This document shows, one piece after another, positions 27,237 through 35,229 of a stretch of 64,000 nucleotides of DNA; positions within the stretch are counted from its first letter, which is position 1, and the number at the start of each line of letters is the position of its first letter. The notes below the pieces were generated by a model. It did no database searches. It saw nothing but the letters and a program-made list of their open reading frames with translations, and was not told the origin of the DNA. The DNA is from Streptomyces sp. B21-083. Its GTDB lineage: Bacteria > Actinomycetota > Actinomycetes > Streptomycetales > Streptomycetaceae. Location: the NCBI RefSeq assembly GCF_036898825.1, contig NZ_JARUND010000001.1, positions 1,426,001 to 1,490,000 on the forward strand, in the 5' to 3' direction. The position numbers and the translations under genes are program-made.

Positions 27237-28301
27237 ATGCCCCACACCACCGCCTTCGCCAGGAACCAGTGGTACGTCGCCGCCTACAGCCACGAAGTGG
27301 GGCGGGAGCTGCTCGGCCGGACCATCCTCGGAGAGCCGCTCGTCTTCTACCGCACCGAGGACGAGGGAACACCCGTCGCCCTGGCCGACCGGTGTGTGCA
27401 CCGGCGCTACCCGCTCTCCGAGAGCGGACTCGACGGCGACCGGATCGTGTGCGGCTACCACGGCTTCACCTACGACACCACGGGCGCGTGCGTGTACGTG
27501 CCCGGGCAGAAACGCATTCCGCGCACCGCCCGCGTCGCCTCCTACCCGGTGGTCGAGCAGGACGCCCTGATCTGGGTGTGGATCGGCGACCCCGCCCTCG
27601 CCGACGCCGACACGATTCCGCGCGCCCGGCACCTCGACTCCCCCGGCTGGGTCACCGTCAAGGGCATGGAGCCGATCGACGCCGACTACGGCCTGCTCGT
27701 CGACAACCTCCTCGATCTGTCCCACGAGACCTATCTGCACGGCGGCTACATCGGTACCCCCGAGGTCGCCGAGACGCCGATCACCACGGAGGTCGACGAG
27801 GGCGCCGGCATCGTCCGGGTGAGCCGGCACATGGACGACGCCGAGTGCCCGCCCTTCTACGCCAGGTCGACCGGCATCGAGGGACGGATCACGCGCTGGC
27901 AGGACATCGAGTACCACGCGCCGTGTCTGTATCTGCTGCACAGCCGGATCGCGCCGGTGGGCGTCCTGCCCGAGGCCGACGGCAGCGACCCGAACGGGTT
28001 CCACACCGAGATCACGTACGCCATCACCCCGTCGGCCGACGGCAAGGTGTACGACTTCTGGATGGTCTCGCGCGACTGGGCCACGGACGACGACGAGGTC
28101 ACGGAGTTCCTGCGGGGCAACAACCACACGGTGGTCATGCAGGACGTCGACGCGCTCAACCTCCTTCAGCGGACGCTGGGTTCGGAACGGGCCGGGTACC
28201 AGGAGCTGAGCATCAACATCGACACCGGCGGTCTCGCGGCCCGCCGGATCCTCGCGAGGCTGGTCGAGGAGGGCGAGAAGCCCGTGGAGAAGGTCCTGTG
28301 A
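27237..28301 (+). CDS. vanA: vanillate O-demethylase oxygenase subunit
   Basis: 354-residue Rieske oxygenase that, with VanB, demethylates vanillate to protocatechuate and formaldehyde. The Rieske cluster ligands are Cys53-X-His55 (DRCVHRRYPLS) and Cys72-X2-His75 (VCGYHGFTYD). The mononuclear iron site is DNLLDLSHETYLH (residues ~159-171). NQWYVAAYSHEVG at the N-terminus is typical of VanA. The product feeds directly into the pca operon at the left of the window. Its stop overlaps the GTG of a small ORF, and the operon continues to vanB. Confidence 0.93.
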   Translation: MPHTTAFARNQWYVAAYSHEVGRELLGRTILGEPLVFYRTEDEGTPVALADRCVHRRYPLSESGLDGDRIVCGYHGFTYDTTGACVYVPGQKRIPRTARVASYPVVEQDALIWVWIGDPALADADTIPRARHLDSPGWVTVKGMEPIDADYGLLVDNLLDLSHETYLHGGYIGTPEVAETPITTEVDEGAGIVRVSRHMDDAECPPFYARSTGIEGRITRWQDIEYHAPCLYLLHSRIAPVGVLPEADGSDPNGFHTEITYAITPSADGKVYDFWMVSRDWATDDDEVTEFLRGNNHTVVMQDVDALNLLQRTLGSERAGYQELSINIDTGGLAARRILARLVEEGEKPVEKVL

Positions 28302-28513
28302 ACGGCGTGCCCCTCTCCGAGACACCGCGCGAGATCTACCGCATCGCGTGGCTGCCGGGCACGGACGTCCTGCACGGCACCTGCCACTGCGGCCGGGAAC
28401 ACCGCTCGCAGGACCCCATCGAGATGTGGGAGTGGATGCTCGCCCACCCACAGGGACATCAGCCGCAGGAACACCAGCCACGGGCGGATCAGCGACAGGG
28501 AAACAGCTCATGA
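28298..28513 (+). CDS. small CXC protein encoded between vanA and vanB
   Basis: 71 residues, start GTG at 28298 overlapping the vanA stop (GTGA) and stop at 28511-28513 overlapping the vanB ATG (ATGA). The coupling on both sides and the sensible composition argue for a real gene. Sequence includes REIYRIAWLPGTDVLHG, then TCHCGREHRSQDP and MWEWMLAHPQGH; the Cys-X-Cys plus several His residues could bind a metal. The last ~18 residues are Gln/His-rich. No family recognised; it may assist assembly or coupling of the VanAB oxygenase, which is inference from position only. Confidence 0.75.
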   Translation: MNGVPLSETPREIYRIAWLPGTDVLHGTCHCGREHRSQDPIEMWEWMLAHPQGHQPQEHQPRADQRQGNSS

Positions 28514-29445
28514 GCGTCTACGAAGCCGAACTCGTCGTGGAGCGGCGGGAGTCGGCCGCAGACGGGGTGCTCGCGCTCACCCTGCGGCACCCGCTGGGCG
28601 AGGAGTTGCCGGGCTGGGAACCGGGCGCCCATGTCGATGTCGTGCTCGGGCCCGACCTTGAGCGGCAGTACTCGCTCTGTGGCGACCCCCTCGACCGCTC
28701 GTCGTGGCGGATCGCGGTGCTGCGCGAGCCGGACGGGCGCGGCGGATCGGCATACGTGCACGGGCAGTTGGGACTGGGCGACAAGGTGCGGGTACGCGGG
28801 CCCCGGAACCACTTCGCCCTCAAGCCGGCTCCGCGGTACCGCTTCGTCGCGGGCGGTATCGGCATCACGCCGATCCTCCCGATGCTCGCCGCCGCCGAGG
28901 CGGCGGGCGCCGAGTGGACGCTGCTGTACGGCGGGCGGACCCGTGACTCCATGGCGTTCACCGAGGAGTTGGGGCGGTACGGGGACAGGGTCACGTTCGC
29001 TCCGCAGGACGAGACAGGGCTCCTGGACCTCGACGCGGAGATCGGGCGGCTGCCGGAGGGCACCCTCGTCTACTGCTGTGGCCCCGGGGCCCTTCTCGAC
29101 GCGGTGGAGACGGTCTGCCCCGCCGGTGCGCTGCACGTCGAGCGGTTCGCGCCCAAGGCCCAACAGGTCGGCAGTGACAGCGAGTTCGAGGTCGTCCTGC
29201 AGCGCAGCGGTCGTACGCTGACCGTGCCCGTCGAGGTGTCCGTGCTGGATGCCGTGCGCGGCGCGGGGGTCGAGGTGCTCTTCTCGTGCACCGAGGGCAC
29301 CTGCGGGACCTGTGAGACGGACGTGCTCGAAGGCACCCCGGACCACCGGGACTCGGTGCTCTCGGACGAGGAACGGGAGGCGGGCGAGACGATGCTCATC
29401 TGTGTGTCCCGCTGCCGTGGTCCACGGCTCGTCCTCGACCTCTGA
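28510..29445 (+). CDS. vanB: vanillate O-demethylase reductase subunit
   Basis: 311-residue class IA-type reductase passing electrons from NAD(P)H to VanA. An FMN-binding ferredoxin-reductase domain is at the N-terminus (RQYSLCGDP near residue 57), NAD-binding at GGIGITPILPML (~116), and a C-terminal plant-type [2Fe-2S] ferredoxin with CTEGTCGTC (~residues 259-267) and a fourth Cys in ICVSRC (~297-302). Domain order and length match VanB/phthalate-dioxygenase reductases. The start overlaps the small ORF. Confidence 0.93.
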   Translation: MSVYEAELVVERRESAADGVLALTLRHPLGEELPGWEPGAHVDVVLGPDLERQYSLCGDPLDRSSWRIAVLREPDGRGGSAYVHGQLGLGDKVRVRGPRNHFALKPAPRYRFVAGGIGITPILPMLAAAEAAGAEWTLLYGGRTRDSMAFTEELGRYGDRVTFAPQDETGLLDLDAEIGRLPEGTLVYCCGPGALLDAVETVCPAGALHVERFAPKAQQVGSDSEFEVVLQRSGRTLTVPVEVSVLDAVRGAGVEVLFSCTEGTCGTCETDVLEGTPDHRDSVLSDEEREAGETMLICVSRCRGPRLVLDL

Positions 29446-29651
29446 GCCACCATCTCGCCGCCCCTGGCATCGACCCGCCTCACCCGCGTCGCCCCGCGCT
29501 TCGCCGAACTCCGTACCGGTGTCTACGCGTAGATCCGGGCGGCCAGGCGCGGAACACCGGCACCCGGCCCGTCGGAGACCGTCAAGGACAGGCGGTGGCC
29601 CCGGTGCCGTCGACGACCTGAACGCCGACGGTTCCGCGGCCAGGTCCCGTC

Positions 29652-30323
29652 TCACACCTCCCGGGCCGGCACCACGCTCAGGTGGCTCGCCGAGCGCCGC
29701 GGGCGGCGTGGTCCGCGCGAGACGTCCGCCGGGCGCCGCGTCTCGCGGAGCACCAGCGTCAGCCTCGTATAGCCCATGTCCTCAAGAGACTTGGGGGTCT
29801 CGCCCACGACCCGGCACTCGGTGGCGCCCCAGCGCGGGTCGGGGTGCAGCAGCGGGCGTACGGCCCCGTCGTGCTCGACGGCCTCCGCGCCGACCGCCCG
29901 GATCCAGTGCGGCAGGCCCTGCCGGTAGGCGGCCTCCATGAGCGGGTCCTGGGCGATGTCGCGGCGGATGGCCTGGAGGCCGCGGTCCTGGGAGTGCCGC
30001 TCCACCGCGGCGGCGAAGTGCGCCAGCATCGGCAGACACCAGCTCGACTCGTGCTCGCCCAGGACCGTGCCCGCGTCCGGATGAAAGAGGACGAAACGGA
30101 GGAAGTTGTCGCCGGGCATGGCCGTGGGATGCGGGCCGACCGCGCGGAAAAGTGTCTCGAACGCGGTGTTGGAGAGGACCACGTCCCAGCGGTGGTCGAG
30201 GACGACGGACGGAAAGGTCACGGCCTCGACGAGTGTGGCGTAGTCCCGCAGATACGCCTGGGCCTCGGGACTCTCGGGGACGGGCCGCGGCGCCGGCCGC
30301 TGCCCTCCTGCCTGAAATGCCAT
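29652..30323 (-). CDS. MmyB-like ligand-binding protein without HTH
   Basis: 223 residues. YLRDYATLVEAVTFPSVVLDHRWDVVLSN, AFETLFRAVG, NFLRFVLFHPDAG and a later LRRDIAQDP-like stretch match the PAS-like ligand-binding half of MmyB-family XRE regulators. In that family an HTH of ~70 residues precedes this part; here only ~20 residues do, so DNA binding is not expected. It may be a trimmed regulator or a sensor that works with the adjacent HTH protein. The ATG has GAGGGG about 11 bases upstream. It is divergent from the HTH/peptidase/membrane-protein operon. Confidence 0.8.
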   Translation of the reverse strand: MAFQAGGQRPAPRPVPESPEAQAYLRDYATLVEAVTFPSVVLDHRWDVVLSNTAFETLFRAVGPHPTAMPGDNFLRFVLFHPDAGTVLGEHESSWCLPMLAHFAAAVERHSQDRGLQAIRRDIAQDPLMEAAYRQGLPHWIRAVGAEAVEHDGAVRPLLHPDPRWGATECRVVGETPKSLEDMGYTRLTLVLRETRRPADVSRGPRRPRRSASHLSVVPAREV

Positions 30324-30419
30324 CGGGAGGTCACCCCTCTTGCCTATGCGGCCTTCACGCGGCGCCCTGATCCTGCTGCCCTGGCAGGAGCCGTGTCAAC
30401 TATCGTGGCATTTCATGCC
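30309..30419. promoter_or_regulatory. paired GGCAT-AAATGCC-like elements in a divergent promoter region
   Basis: An inverted repeat GGCATTTCATGCC is at 30407-30419. A near copy, TGCCTGAAATGCC, lies at 30309-30321, overlapping the start codon of the MmyB-like gene. The pair could be operators for a regulator encoded on either side. The rest of the 264-base gap up to the HTH gene holds no gene. Confidence 0.45.
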
Positions 30420-30587
30420 TGTTGACGGCTGAATCTGGCCACAGATGTGGCGAGAGCTGGATGTGAGTTCGAACAACCCGCTACTCTCTCCGGGCAGTTC
30501 ACGGCGACCGACGAAGTCGCGGAAGACGTACACGTACGCGAAGACTCAGCGACCGCACATACACAGAAGACGGTAGGAGACCTGTCG

Positions 30588-31244
30588 GTGACCGATGGCT
30601 ACGAGGTTCCGGGCGCCACGGCGACGGTTCTGCTGTCCGCCGTCGTGGCCCGGGTCACCGCGCTCGCGGACCGGCTCGGAGTACCGCACGCCGAGGTCTT
30701 CCACACCGGGCGGCTCTCCGCGGTGTCCGGCGTACCGGAGAGCGTCGTCAAGGCCCTGCTGAGCGGGCAGAGCGCCGGCGAACCCGATCTCCAGGCCCGT
30801 TTCCTTCAGCGGCTGGGTCTGCTGCGCCGCACCCGGCTGAAACCGAACGGCCGCAAGTACACGCAGCAGGAGATCGCCGACGGCGCCGGCATGTCGCGCC
30901 AGCAGGCGGGCGCACTCATCAACGGCGACCGGCGCCCCACCATGGAGCACTGCGACGCCATCCAGCGCTTCTTCAGAGTGCACGCCGGTTTCCTCACCGC
31001 GGAGGATCCCGAGGCACTCGCGGGCGCCCTCCAGGCTTCCGAGCAGGATCTTCTCCAGCAGCTCGCCGACAGGGAGCGCGAGGCGGCGAAGGCCGCAGAC
31101 GACCCGCTGCAGCGGCTGCTGCAGGACCACGGCGTCCGCGGAATCGCCTGGCGGGCGGCGCAGCTTCCCTCCGACCAGCATCGCGACAAGGTCGCCGAGT
31201 GGCTGGACATGCTTCTGGAGAGCGTCAAGCGGCCGGAGTCGTGA
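30588..31244 (+). CDS. XRE-type HTH regulator of the peptidase/membrane-protein trio
   Basis: 218 residues. The HTH is YTQQEIADGAGMSRQQAGALINGDRRP (residues ~87-112), followed by MEHCDAIQRFFRVHAGFLT. A helical C-terminal part (EQDLLQQLADREREA...) may mediate oligomerisation. The GTG at 30588 follows AGGAG by 8-9 bases; a longer frame upstream lacks support. The stop overlaps the GTG of the Zn-peptidase-like gene, so the two are coupled. This combination of HTH, ImmA/IrrE-like protein and multi-TM protein recurs in Streptomyces, but its function is not known to me. Confidence 0.85.
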   Translation: MTDGYEVPGATATVLLSAVVARVTALADRLGVPHAEVFHTGRLSAVSGVPESVVKALLSGQSAGEPDLQARFLQRLGLLRRTRLKPNGRKYTQQEIADGAGMSRQQAGALINGDRRPTMEHCDAIQRFFRVHAGFLTAEDPEALAGALQASEQDLLQQLADREREAAKAADDPLQRLLQDHGVRGIAWRAAQLPSDQHRDKVAEWLDMLLESVKRPES

Positions 31245-31804
31245 TCCGAGGGATGACTGTGAACATCGGCAAGGAAATGCGCCGCCTGTGCGGCGAGTTG
31301 GTGACCGAGCTGCAGCTCCGGGCACCGGCCGAACCCGCCGACCTCTACGCGGCGCTGTGCGACGCCATGAGCAGGCGCCGGGGCCGTCCCGTCGTGTTCC
31401 GCGCGGCCCCCTTCCCGCCCGGCACGGCCAGCGGGCTGTGGCTCGACATGGCCGACCAGGACCTCATCGTGGTCGAGGAACGCACGGCGCCCGACCACCA
31501 GTTGGTGATCCTGGGCCACGAGCTGTGGCACATGCAGGCCGGACACTGCGGCCATCACGTCGAGGGCGCGGCGGTCGCCGCCCGGCTGCTGAGCGACACC
31601 GCGGACCTCCAGGCGACGGTCCGCAAGGTGGCCGCCCGCACCCGCTCCGACCTCGCCGACGAGCAGGACGCCGAGAGCTTCGGTCTGCTGCTGGCCAGCA
31701 AGTGCCGTACATGGCTCGCCGGTTCGGCGCGCCGGCCCGTGCGGCGCGACCAGCTCGCGGGCCGTATCGAGGCCTCCCTGGGCTATCGCGGGCCGCAGAG
31801 CTGA
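31241..31804 (+). CDS. ImmA/IrrE-like zinc metallopeptidase
   Basis: 187 residues. The HExxH zinc motif is LGHELWHMQAG (His93, Glu94, His97), with a downstream glutamate in DAESFG as candidate third ligand. ImmA/IrrE-type peptidases cleave or unbind their partner HTH repressors; the coupled upstream HTH gene is a natural substrate, by inference. Often annotated as a toxin component, but a toxic role is not shown. The GTG at 31241 is in GTGA overlap; an ATG at 31253 is an alternative start. Confidence 0.85.
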   Translation: MIRGMTVNIGKEMRRLCGELVTELQLRAPAEPADLYAALCDAMSRRRGRPVVFRAAPFPPGTASGLWLDMADQDLIVVEERTAPDHQLVILGHELWHMQAGHCGHHVEGAAVAARLLSDTADLQATVRKVAARTRSDLADEQDAESFGLLLASKCRTWLAGSARRPVRRDQLAGRIEASLGYRGPQS

Positions 31805-31817
31805 GTCGGCGCCCGCC

Positions 31818-32996
31818 GTGAACGACTCCAGCTACTACGTGCCGTCCGCCGCGATGGTGATCGTCCTCCTCCTCAAGGGCCGGGCGGTGCTGCGCGCCTG
31901 GCGCGACCCGCTGCTGCGGTCGGTGTACGCGCTGCTCCTGCTGTCCGTGCTGGTGTTCCTCTTCGCGGCCCCGCCGACCATCACCTGGGTCAACCGCCTC
32001 ACCGCCGTCCCGAACTTCTCGGCGCCGCTGGTGTACTGCCTGCTGAGCGCCTTCAGCGCCTCCTGCCTGGTGCTGATCATCAACTGGCGCGGCGGCCCGC
32101 CCGAGGCCACCCGGCGTGCCTCGCACCGCTGGATCGCCGGGTACGCGGTCGTGATCGTGGCGACGGGGGCCCTGTTCGCCCTTGGGGACACGCCCGAGCA
32201 GCGCGTGCGCGACTTCGACACGTACTACGCGAACACCCCTTTCGTCCGCGAGATGATCGTCCTCTACCTCGTCGCGCTGACGGTCGCGAACATCGCGATG
32301 AACATGGTGTGCTGGCCATGGGCGCTGCGGGTGCGCGGCTCGCTGCGGGTGGGGCTGCTCGTCATCGTGGCCGGTTTCTTCTGCAACATCGCCTTCGCGG
32401 CCACGAAGCTGGTGGCCGTCGTCGCCCGCTGGAACGGCGGCGACCTCGACTACCTGAGCACCTACGTCGCCCCCGCGCTGGCCGCCGCCGCGGAGGTCAT
32501 CACCGCGGCCGGCTTCTGCATCCCGCTGGCCTGCCAGCGCTTCGGGGACGTGTGGAGCACCTGGTCGACGTACCGCCGCCTCAACCCGCTGTGGCGCGAG
32601 CTCGCCCCCCTGTCCGACCACGGCGCCCACGCGGTCCGTATCGCCTGGTGGTCACCGGCCGAACTCCAGGTCACCCGACGTGAGTCCGACATCCACGACG
32701 GCATGCTCAGCCTCTACCCGTACTTCGACCCGACCGTCCGGACCCGGGCCTACGAGACCGCCCGCGCCGCGGGTTCCTCCCCCGACATCGCCCGGGCCGA
32801 GGCGGACGCGGCCATGGTGACCGCGGCGTTACGGTCAAGGGCGGCGGACCCGGACGGCAGAATCATCACTGCGGCGACAACAGATAACGGCGGCCCGCCA
32901 TCGGCCACAGAGGCCCCCCGCGACCTGGTAGCCATGTCCCACGCCCTGCGCCGGTCCCCGGTGGTGGCAGAGATACGGGACGGGAGGGGCTTGTAG
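31818..32996 (+). CDS. MAB_1171c-like membrane protein with seven helices
   Basis: 392 residues. Seven hydrophobic segments fill the first ~235 residues (for example YALLLLSVLVFLFAAPP, AGYAVVIVATGALFALG, VGLLVIVAGFFCNIAFA). A ~155-residue cytoplasmic part follows, starting WSTYRRLNPLWRELAP and containing a DIHDGMLSLYPYFD segment. This matches proteins annotated as MAB_1171c-type putative transporters, which lie beside HTH and ImmA/IrrE-like genes. The GTG lies 13 bases after the peptidase stop. It may sense or carry a signal for the pair; unproven. Confidence 0.82.
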   Translation: MNDSSYYVPSAAMVIVLLLKGRAVLRAWRDPLLRSVYALLLLSVLVFLFAAPPTITWVNRLTAVPNFSAPLVYCLLSAFSASCLVLIINWRGGPPEATRRASHRWIAGYAVVIVATGALFALGDTPEQRVRDFDTYYANTPFVREMIVLYLVALTVANIAMNMVCWPWALRVRGSLRVGLLVIVAGFFCNIAFAATKLVAVVARWNGGDLDYLSTYVAPALAAAAEVITAAGFCIPLACQRFGDVWSTWSTYRRLNPLWRELAPLSDHGAHAVRIAWWSPAELQVTRRESDIHDGMLSLYPYFDPTVRTRAYETARAAGSSPDIARAEADAAMVTAALRSRAADPDGRIITAATTDNGGPPSATEAPRDLVAMSHALRRSPVVAEIRDGRGL

Positions 32997-33041
32997 GGGC
33001 GCGGGGAACTGCGCGACCAGCCACAGCGGACCGGCAGCCAA
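32995..33041. repeat. dispersed Streptomyces intergenic repeat, copy 1
   Basis: The sequence AGGGGCGCGGGGAACTGCGC, followed directly by GACCAGCCACAGCGGACC and GGCAGCC, matches a family of short dispersed repeats common between Streptomyces genes. It lies just after the membrane-protein stop and before the convergent hydrolase stop. A second copy is near 39508-39583. Confidence 0.75.
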
Positions 33042-33045
33042 ATCA

Positions 33046-34068
33046 CTACGTGGCGCTACGTTCGCTGACCTCACGCAAGTCCCGTCCCACCACCCGCCCG
33101 TGGACATCACAGGGCCGCCCGTCGACCAACAGCTCACGCCAGTGCTCCCGACTCCAGTCGGCCGGCGCACTCCCCCCGGTGAACTCCTCCACCAGCGCCA
33201 CGAACCGCGCCGGATCACCGTGGAACGGAAAATGTCCCGCCCCCTCGAAGATCTCCAGCCGGCTGCCGGGCATCGCCTCGTGCGCCCGGTACGCGTGCCG
33301 CACCGGCACCACACTGTCCCGGTCCCCCCACAACAGCATCGTCGGCATCCCCTCGGTGAGATAGCACCGGTCGAGCATCGTCACGACCTGCCCGCGCCAG
33401 TCGACGACCGCACGCAGGGTGCGGATGAAGGCGTTGCGGGAGGTCTCGTCGGGCAACGCGTCGACGAGGGTGAGCAGTTCGTGGGCGTCCTGGCCCAGAT
33501 CGGTGTTCAGGAGCTTCATCAACCGTACGGTGAGCCCCACTTGGAGCCGCATGCCGGGCAGCCGCAGCGCGGAGAGCGCGAGATGGGCGCCGGGCAGTGA
33601 CACCGCACGCAGGACCGGGTTGACCTCGCGGCCCACACCGCCCGCGCTGACCAGGATGAGCCGCTCGGTGCGCTCGGGGAACTGGTAGGCGAACTGCATG
33701 GCCACGCCGCCGCCGAGCGAGTGTCCGACGAGTGTCGCGGACTCGATGCCGAGGCTGGTGAGCAGATCGCGCACGCCATTGGCGTAGGCGGCCACCGAGT
33801 AGTCGGCGCGCGGCTTGTCGGAGGCGCCGTGACCGAGCAGGTCAGGGGCGATCACGGTGTGGTTGCGGGCGAGGTCGGGGATCAGCTCGGCCCAGGTCGC
33901 CGAGGAGTCCCCGATGCCGTGGATCAGGACGAGGGCCGGCCCCTCGCCGGCCATCCGGAAGGCCCGGCGGTAGCCGTGCACGACGCGGTACCGCAGTTCC
34001 AGCTCACCGTCGCCCACCGGTCGCAGCCGTACCGCGCGTGCCGGTCCGTGACGCGGGATGTCCGTCAC
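33046..34068 (-). CDS. alpha/beta hydrolase
   Basis: 340 residues of classical alpha/beta-hydrolase fold: oxyanion HGIGDSSATW, nucleophile elbow VGHSLGGGVAMQ, acid in LLWGDRDSVVPV and His in GAGHFPFHGDP. The substrate is unknown; the family covers esterases, lactonases, epoxide hydrolases and C-C hydrolases. The GTG at 34068 sits 8 bases after GGAGG; the GTG three codons upstream is too close to that site. The last ~50 residues (DWSREHWRELLVDGRP...) extend beyond the core fold. Confidence 0.88.
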   Translation of the reverse strand: MTDIPRHGPARAVRLRPVGDGELELRYRVVHGYRRAFRMAGEGPALVLIHGIGDSSATWAELIPDLARNHTVIAPDLLGHGASDKPRADYSVAAYANGVRDLLTSLGIESATLVGHSLGGGVAMQFAYQFPERTERLILVSAGGVGREVNPVLRAVSLPGAHLALSALRLPGMRLQVGLTVRLMKLLNTDLGQDAHELLTLVDALPDETSRNAFIRTLRAVVDWRGQVVTMLDRCYLTEGMPTMLLWGDRDSVVPVRHAYRAHEAMPGSRLEIFEGAGHFPFHGDPARFVALVEEFTGGSAPADWSREHWRELLVDGRPCDVHGRVVGRDLREVSERSAT

Positions 34069-34283
34069 GCCGCTCACCTCCCCGCTTCCTGTGCCCTGAA
34101 CTCCTTGCCGAAAACCCTTTCTATCCAGCGTAGAACCCCATTCTCACGAGGCGTTTCGAGGAGGTTTCGCCTCCGCTAAGCGAGCGAACCGACGCGTACG
34201 GCACCGGGATTGTCAGTGGCGGGCGGCAAGCTGGGAGGTGCACCACTGAGCAGAGATGACGCCGACATGGGGAGAGCCGTCCG

Positions 34284-34511
34284 ATGCCGACCGCCGTACT
34301 GACCGACCGTGAGCGCAGCGCCGTACAGGCCTACTTGCGGCTGCTGCACACCGTCCGCGCCGCCTTCGACGTACCGCCGGGGAGCCCACGACCACCCGTG
34401 GTGCCGCCCGCCGTCCTCGCGGAGGCGGAAGCGGCCCTGGCGCAGGCGGGTCTGACGGGCAACGAGGAGAGATTCTTCCGCTTGCTCAGGCAGGCTGGTG
34501 CGGCACACTGA
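34284..34511 (+). CDS. small protein of unknown function
   Basis: 75 residues, mostly helical, with AVLTDRERSAVQAYLRLLHTVR at the N-terminus and LAEAEAALAQAGLTGNEERFFRLLRQAG at the C-terminus. The ATG has GGGGAGAG a few bases upstream. Its 3' end overlaps the 3' end of the PPTase gene by 26 bases tail-to-tail. No family recognised; codon use is in keeping with neighbouring genes. Confidence 0.65.
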   Translation: MPTAVLTDRERSAVQAYLRLLHTVRAAFDVPPGSPRPPVVPPAVLAEAEAALAQAGLTGNEERFFRLLRQAGAAH

Positions 34512-35229
34512 CCGCCGTCGCCAACAGCCCTCGCCGCACGGTCCAGCGCCCGTCGAAGTACCCGAGTTCCCGGCCGTCGACAACCGGCCCGGGCACCAGC
34601 AGACGGGCCCGGAAGGTGCCGTACGGGTGCGGGCCGGGCACTGCCGTGAACTCGATGTCGGCCTCGCTGAAGTCCAGCCACCTGCCGGTGAGGGGGAACC
34701 ACGCCTTGTAGACCGACTCCTTGGCGCTGAACAGCAGCCGGTCCCAGTGCACCCGGTCCCGGTGCACCCGGTCTCCGGGCGCGTCCGGGCCATTGGCGGT
34801 CAGCGCGCGCAGGTGTGCCTGTTCCGTGGGCAGGGACACGGAGCCGAGGACGCCCTCGGGCAGCGGCTGGTGGGGTTCGGCGTCGATGCCGAGGGAGGCC
34901 AGGTCGTCCGCGCGGACCAGTGCGGCGGCGCAGAAGCCCTCGCAGTGGGTCATGCTGCCGACCAGGCCGGCCGGCCACTGCGGGGCGCCCCGCTCACCGG
35001 GGAGCACGGGTTGCGGCGGCACCCCGAGCTTCTCCATGGCCCGGCGGGCGCACGCGCGTACGAGGGTGAACTCGCGGACGCGCTTGGGCACCGCCCGGGC
35101 CACGAGCGCCTCCTCCTCGGGATACAGCGTCGCGCCCCCGGGCCCGCCGGTCCCGTACGCGCTGTCGGCCCACTCGTCACCGTGCGTCTCCACGGCCACC
35201 ACCGTGGCCGGAAGCAGCTCCTCGATCAC
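34486..35229 (-). CDS. Sfp/EntD-type 4'-phosphopantetheinyl transferase
   Basis: 247 residues. Motifs of the EntD-like PPTases are present: RGAPQWPAGLVGSMTHCEG, SLGIDAEPHQPLP (metal-binding Asp/Glu) and LFSAKESVYKAWFPLTG (the KExxYK signature). It activates acyl- or peptidyl-carrier proteins of polyketide and non-ribosomal peptide synthases using CoA. No carrier-protein gene is adjacent, so it probably serves clusters elsewhere. The GTG at 35229 has GGAGG 9 bases upstream, inside the metallophosphoesterase gene; the two genes overlap by 53 bases in different frames. Confidence 0.93.
   Translation of the reverse strand: MIEELLPATVVAVETHGDEWADSAYGTGGPGGATLYPEEEALVARAVPKRVREFTLVRACARRAMEKLGVPPQPVLPGERGAPQWPAGLVGSMTHCEGFCAAALVRADDLASLGIDAEPHQPLPEGVLGSVSLPTEQAHLRALTANGPDAPGDRVHRDRVHWDRLLFSAKESVYKAWFPLTGRWLDFSEADIEFTAVPGPHPYGTFRARLLVPGPVVDGRELGYFDGRWTVRRGLLATAVSVPHQPA

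Noticed and set aside
31241..31804. Classical type II toxin call for the HExxH protein
   Set aside because: The HExxH motif and neighbours fit an ImmA/IrrE-like peptidase; nothing in the sequence shows toxicity.
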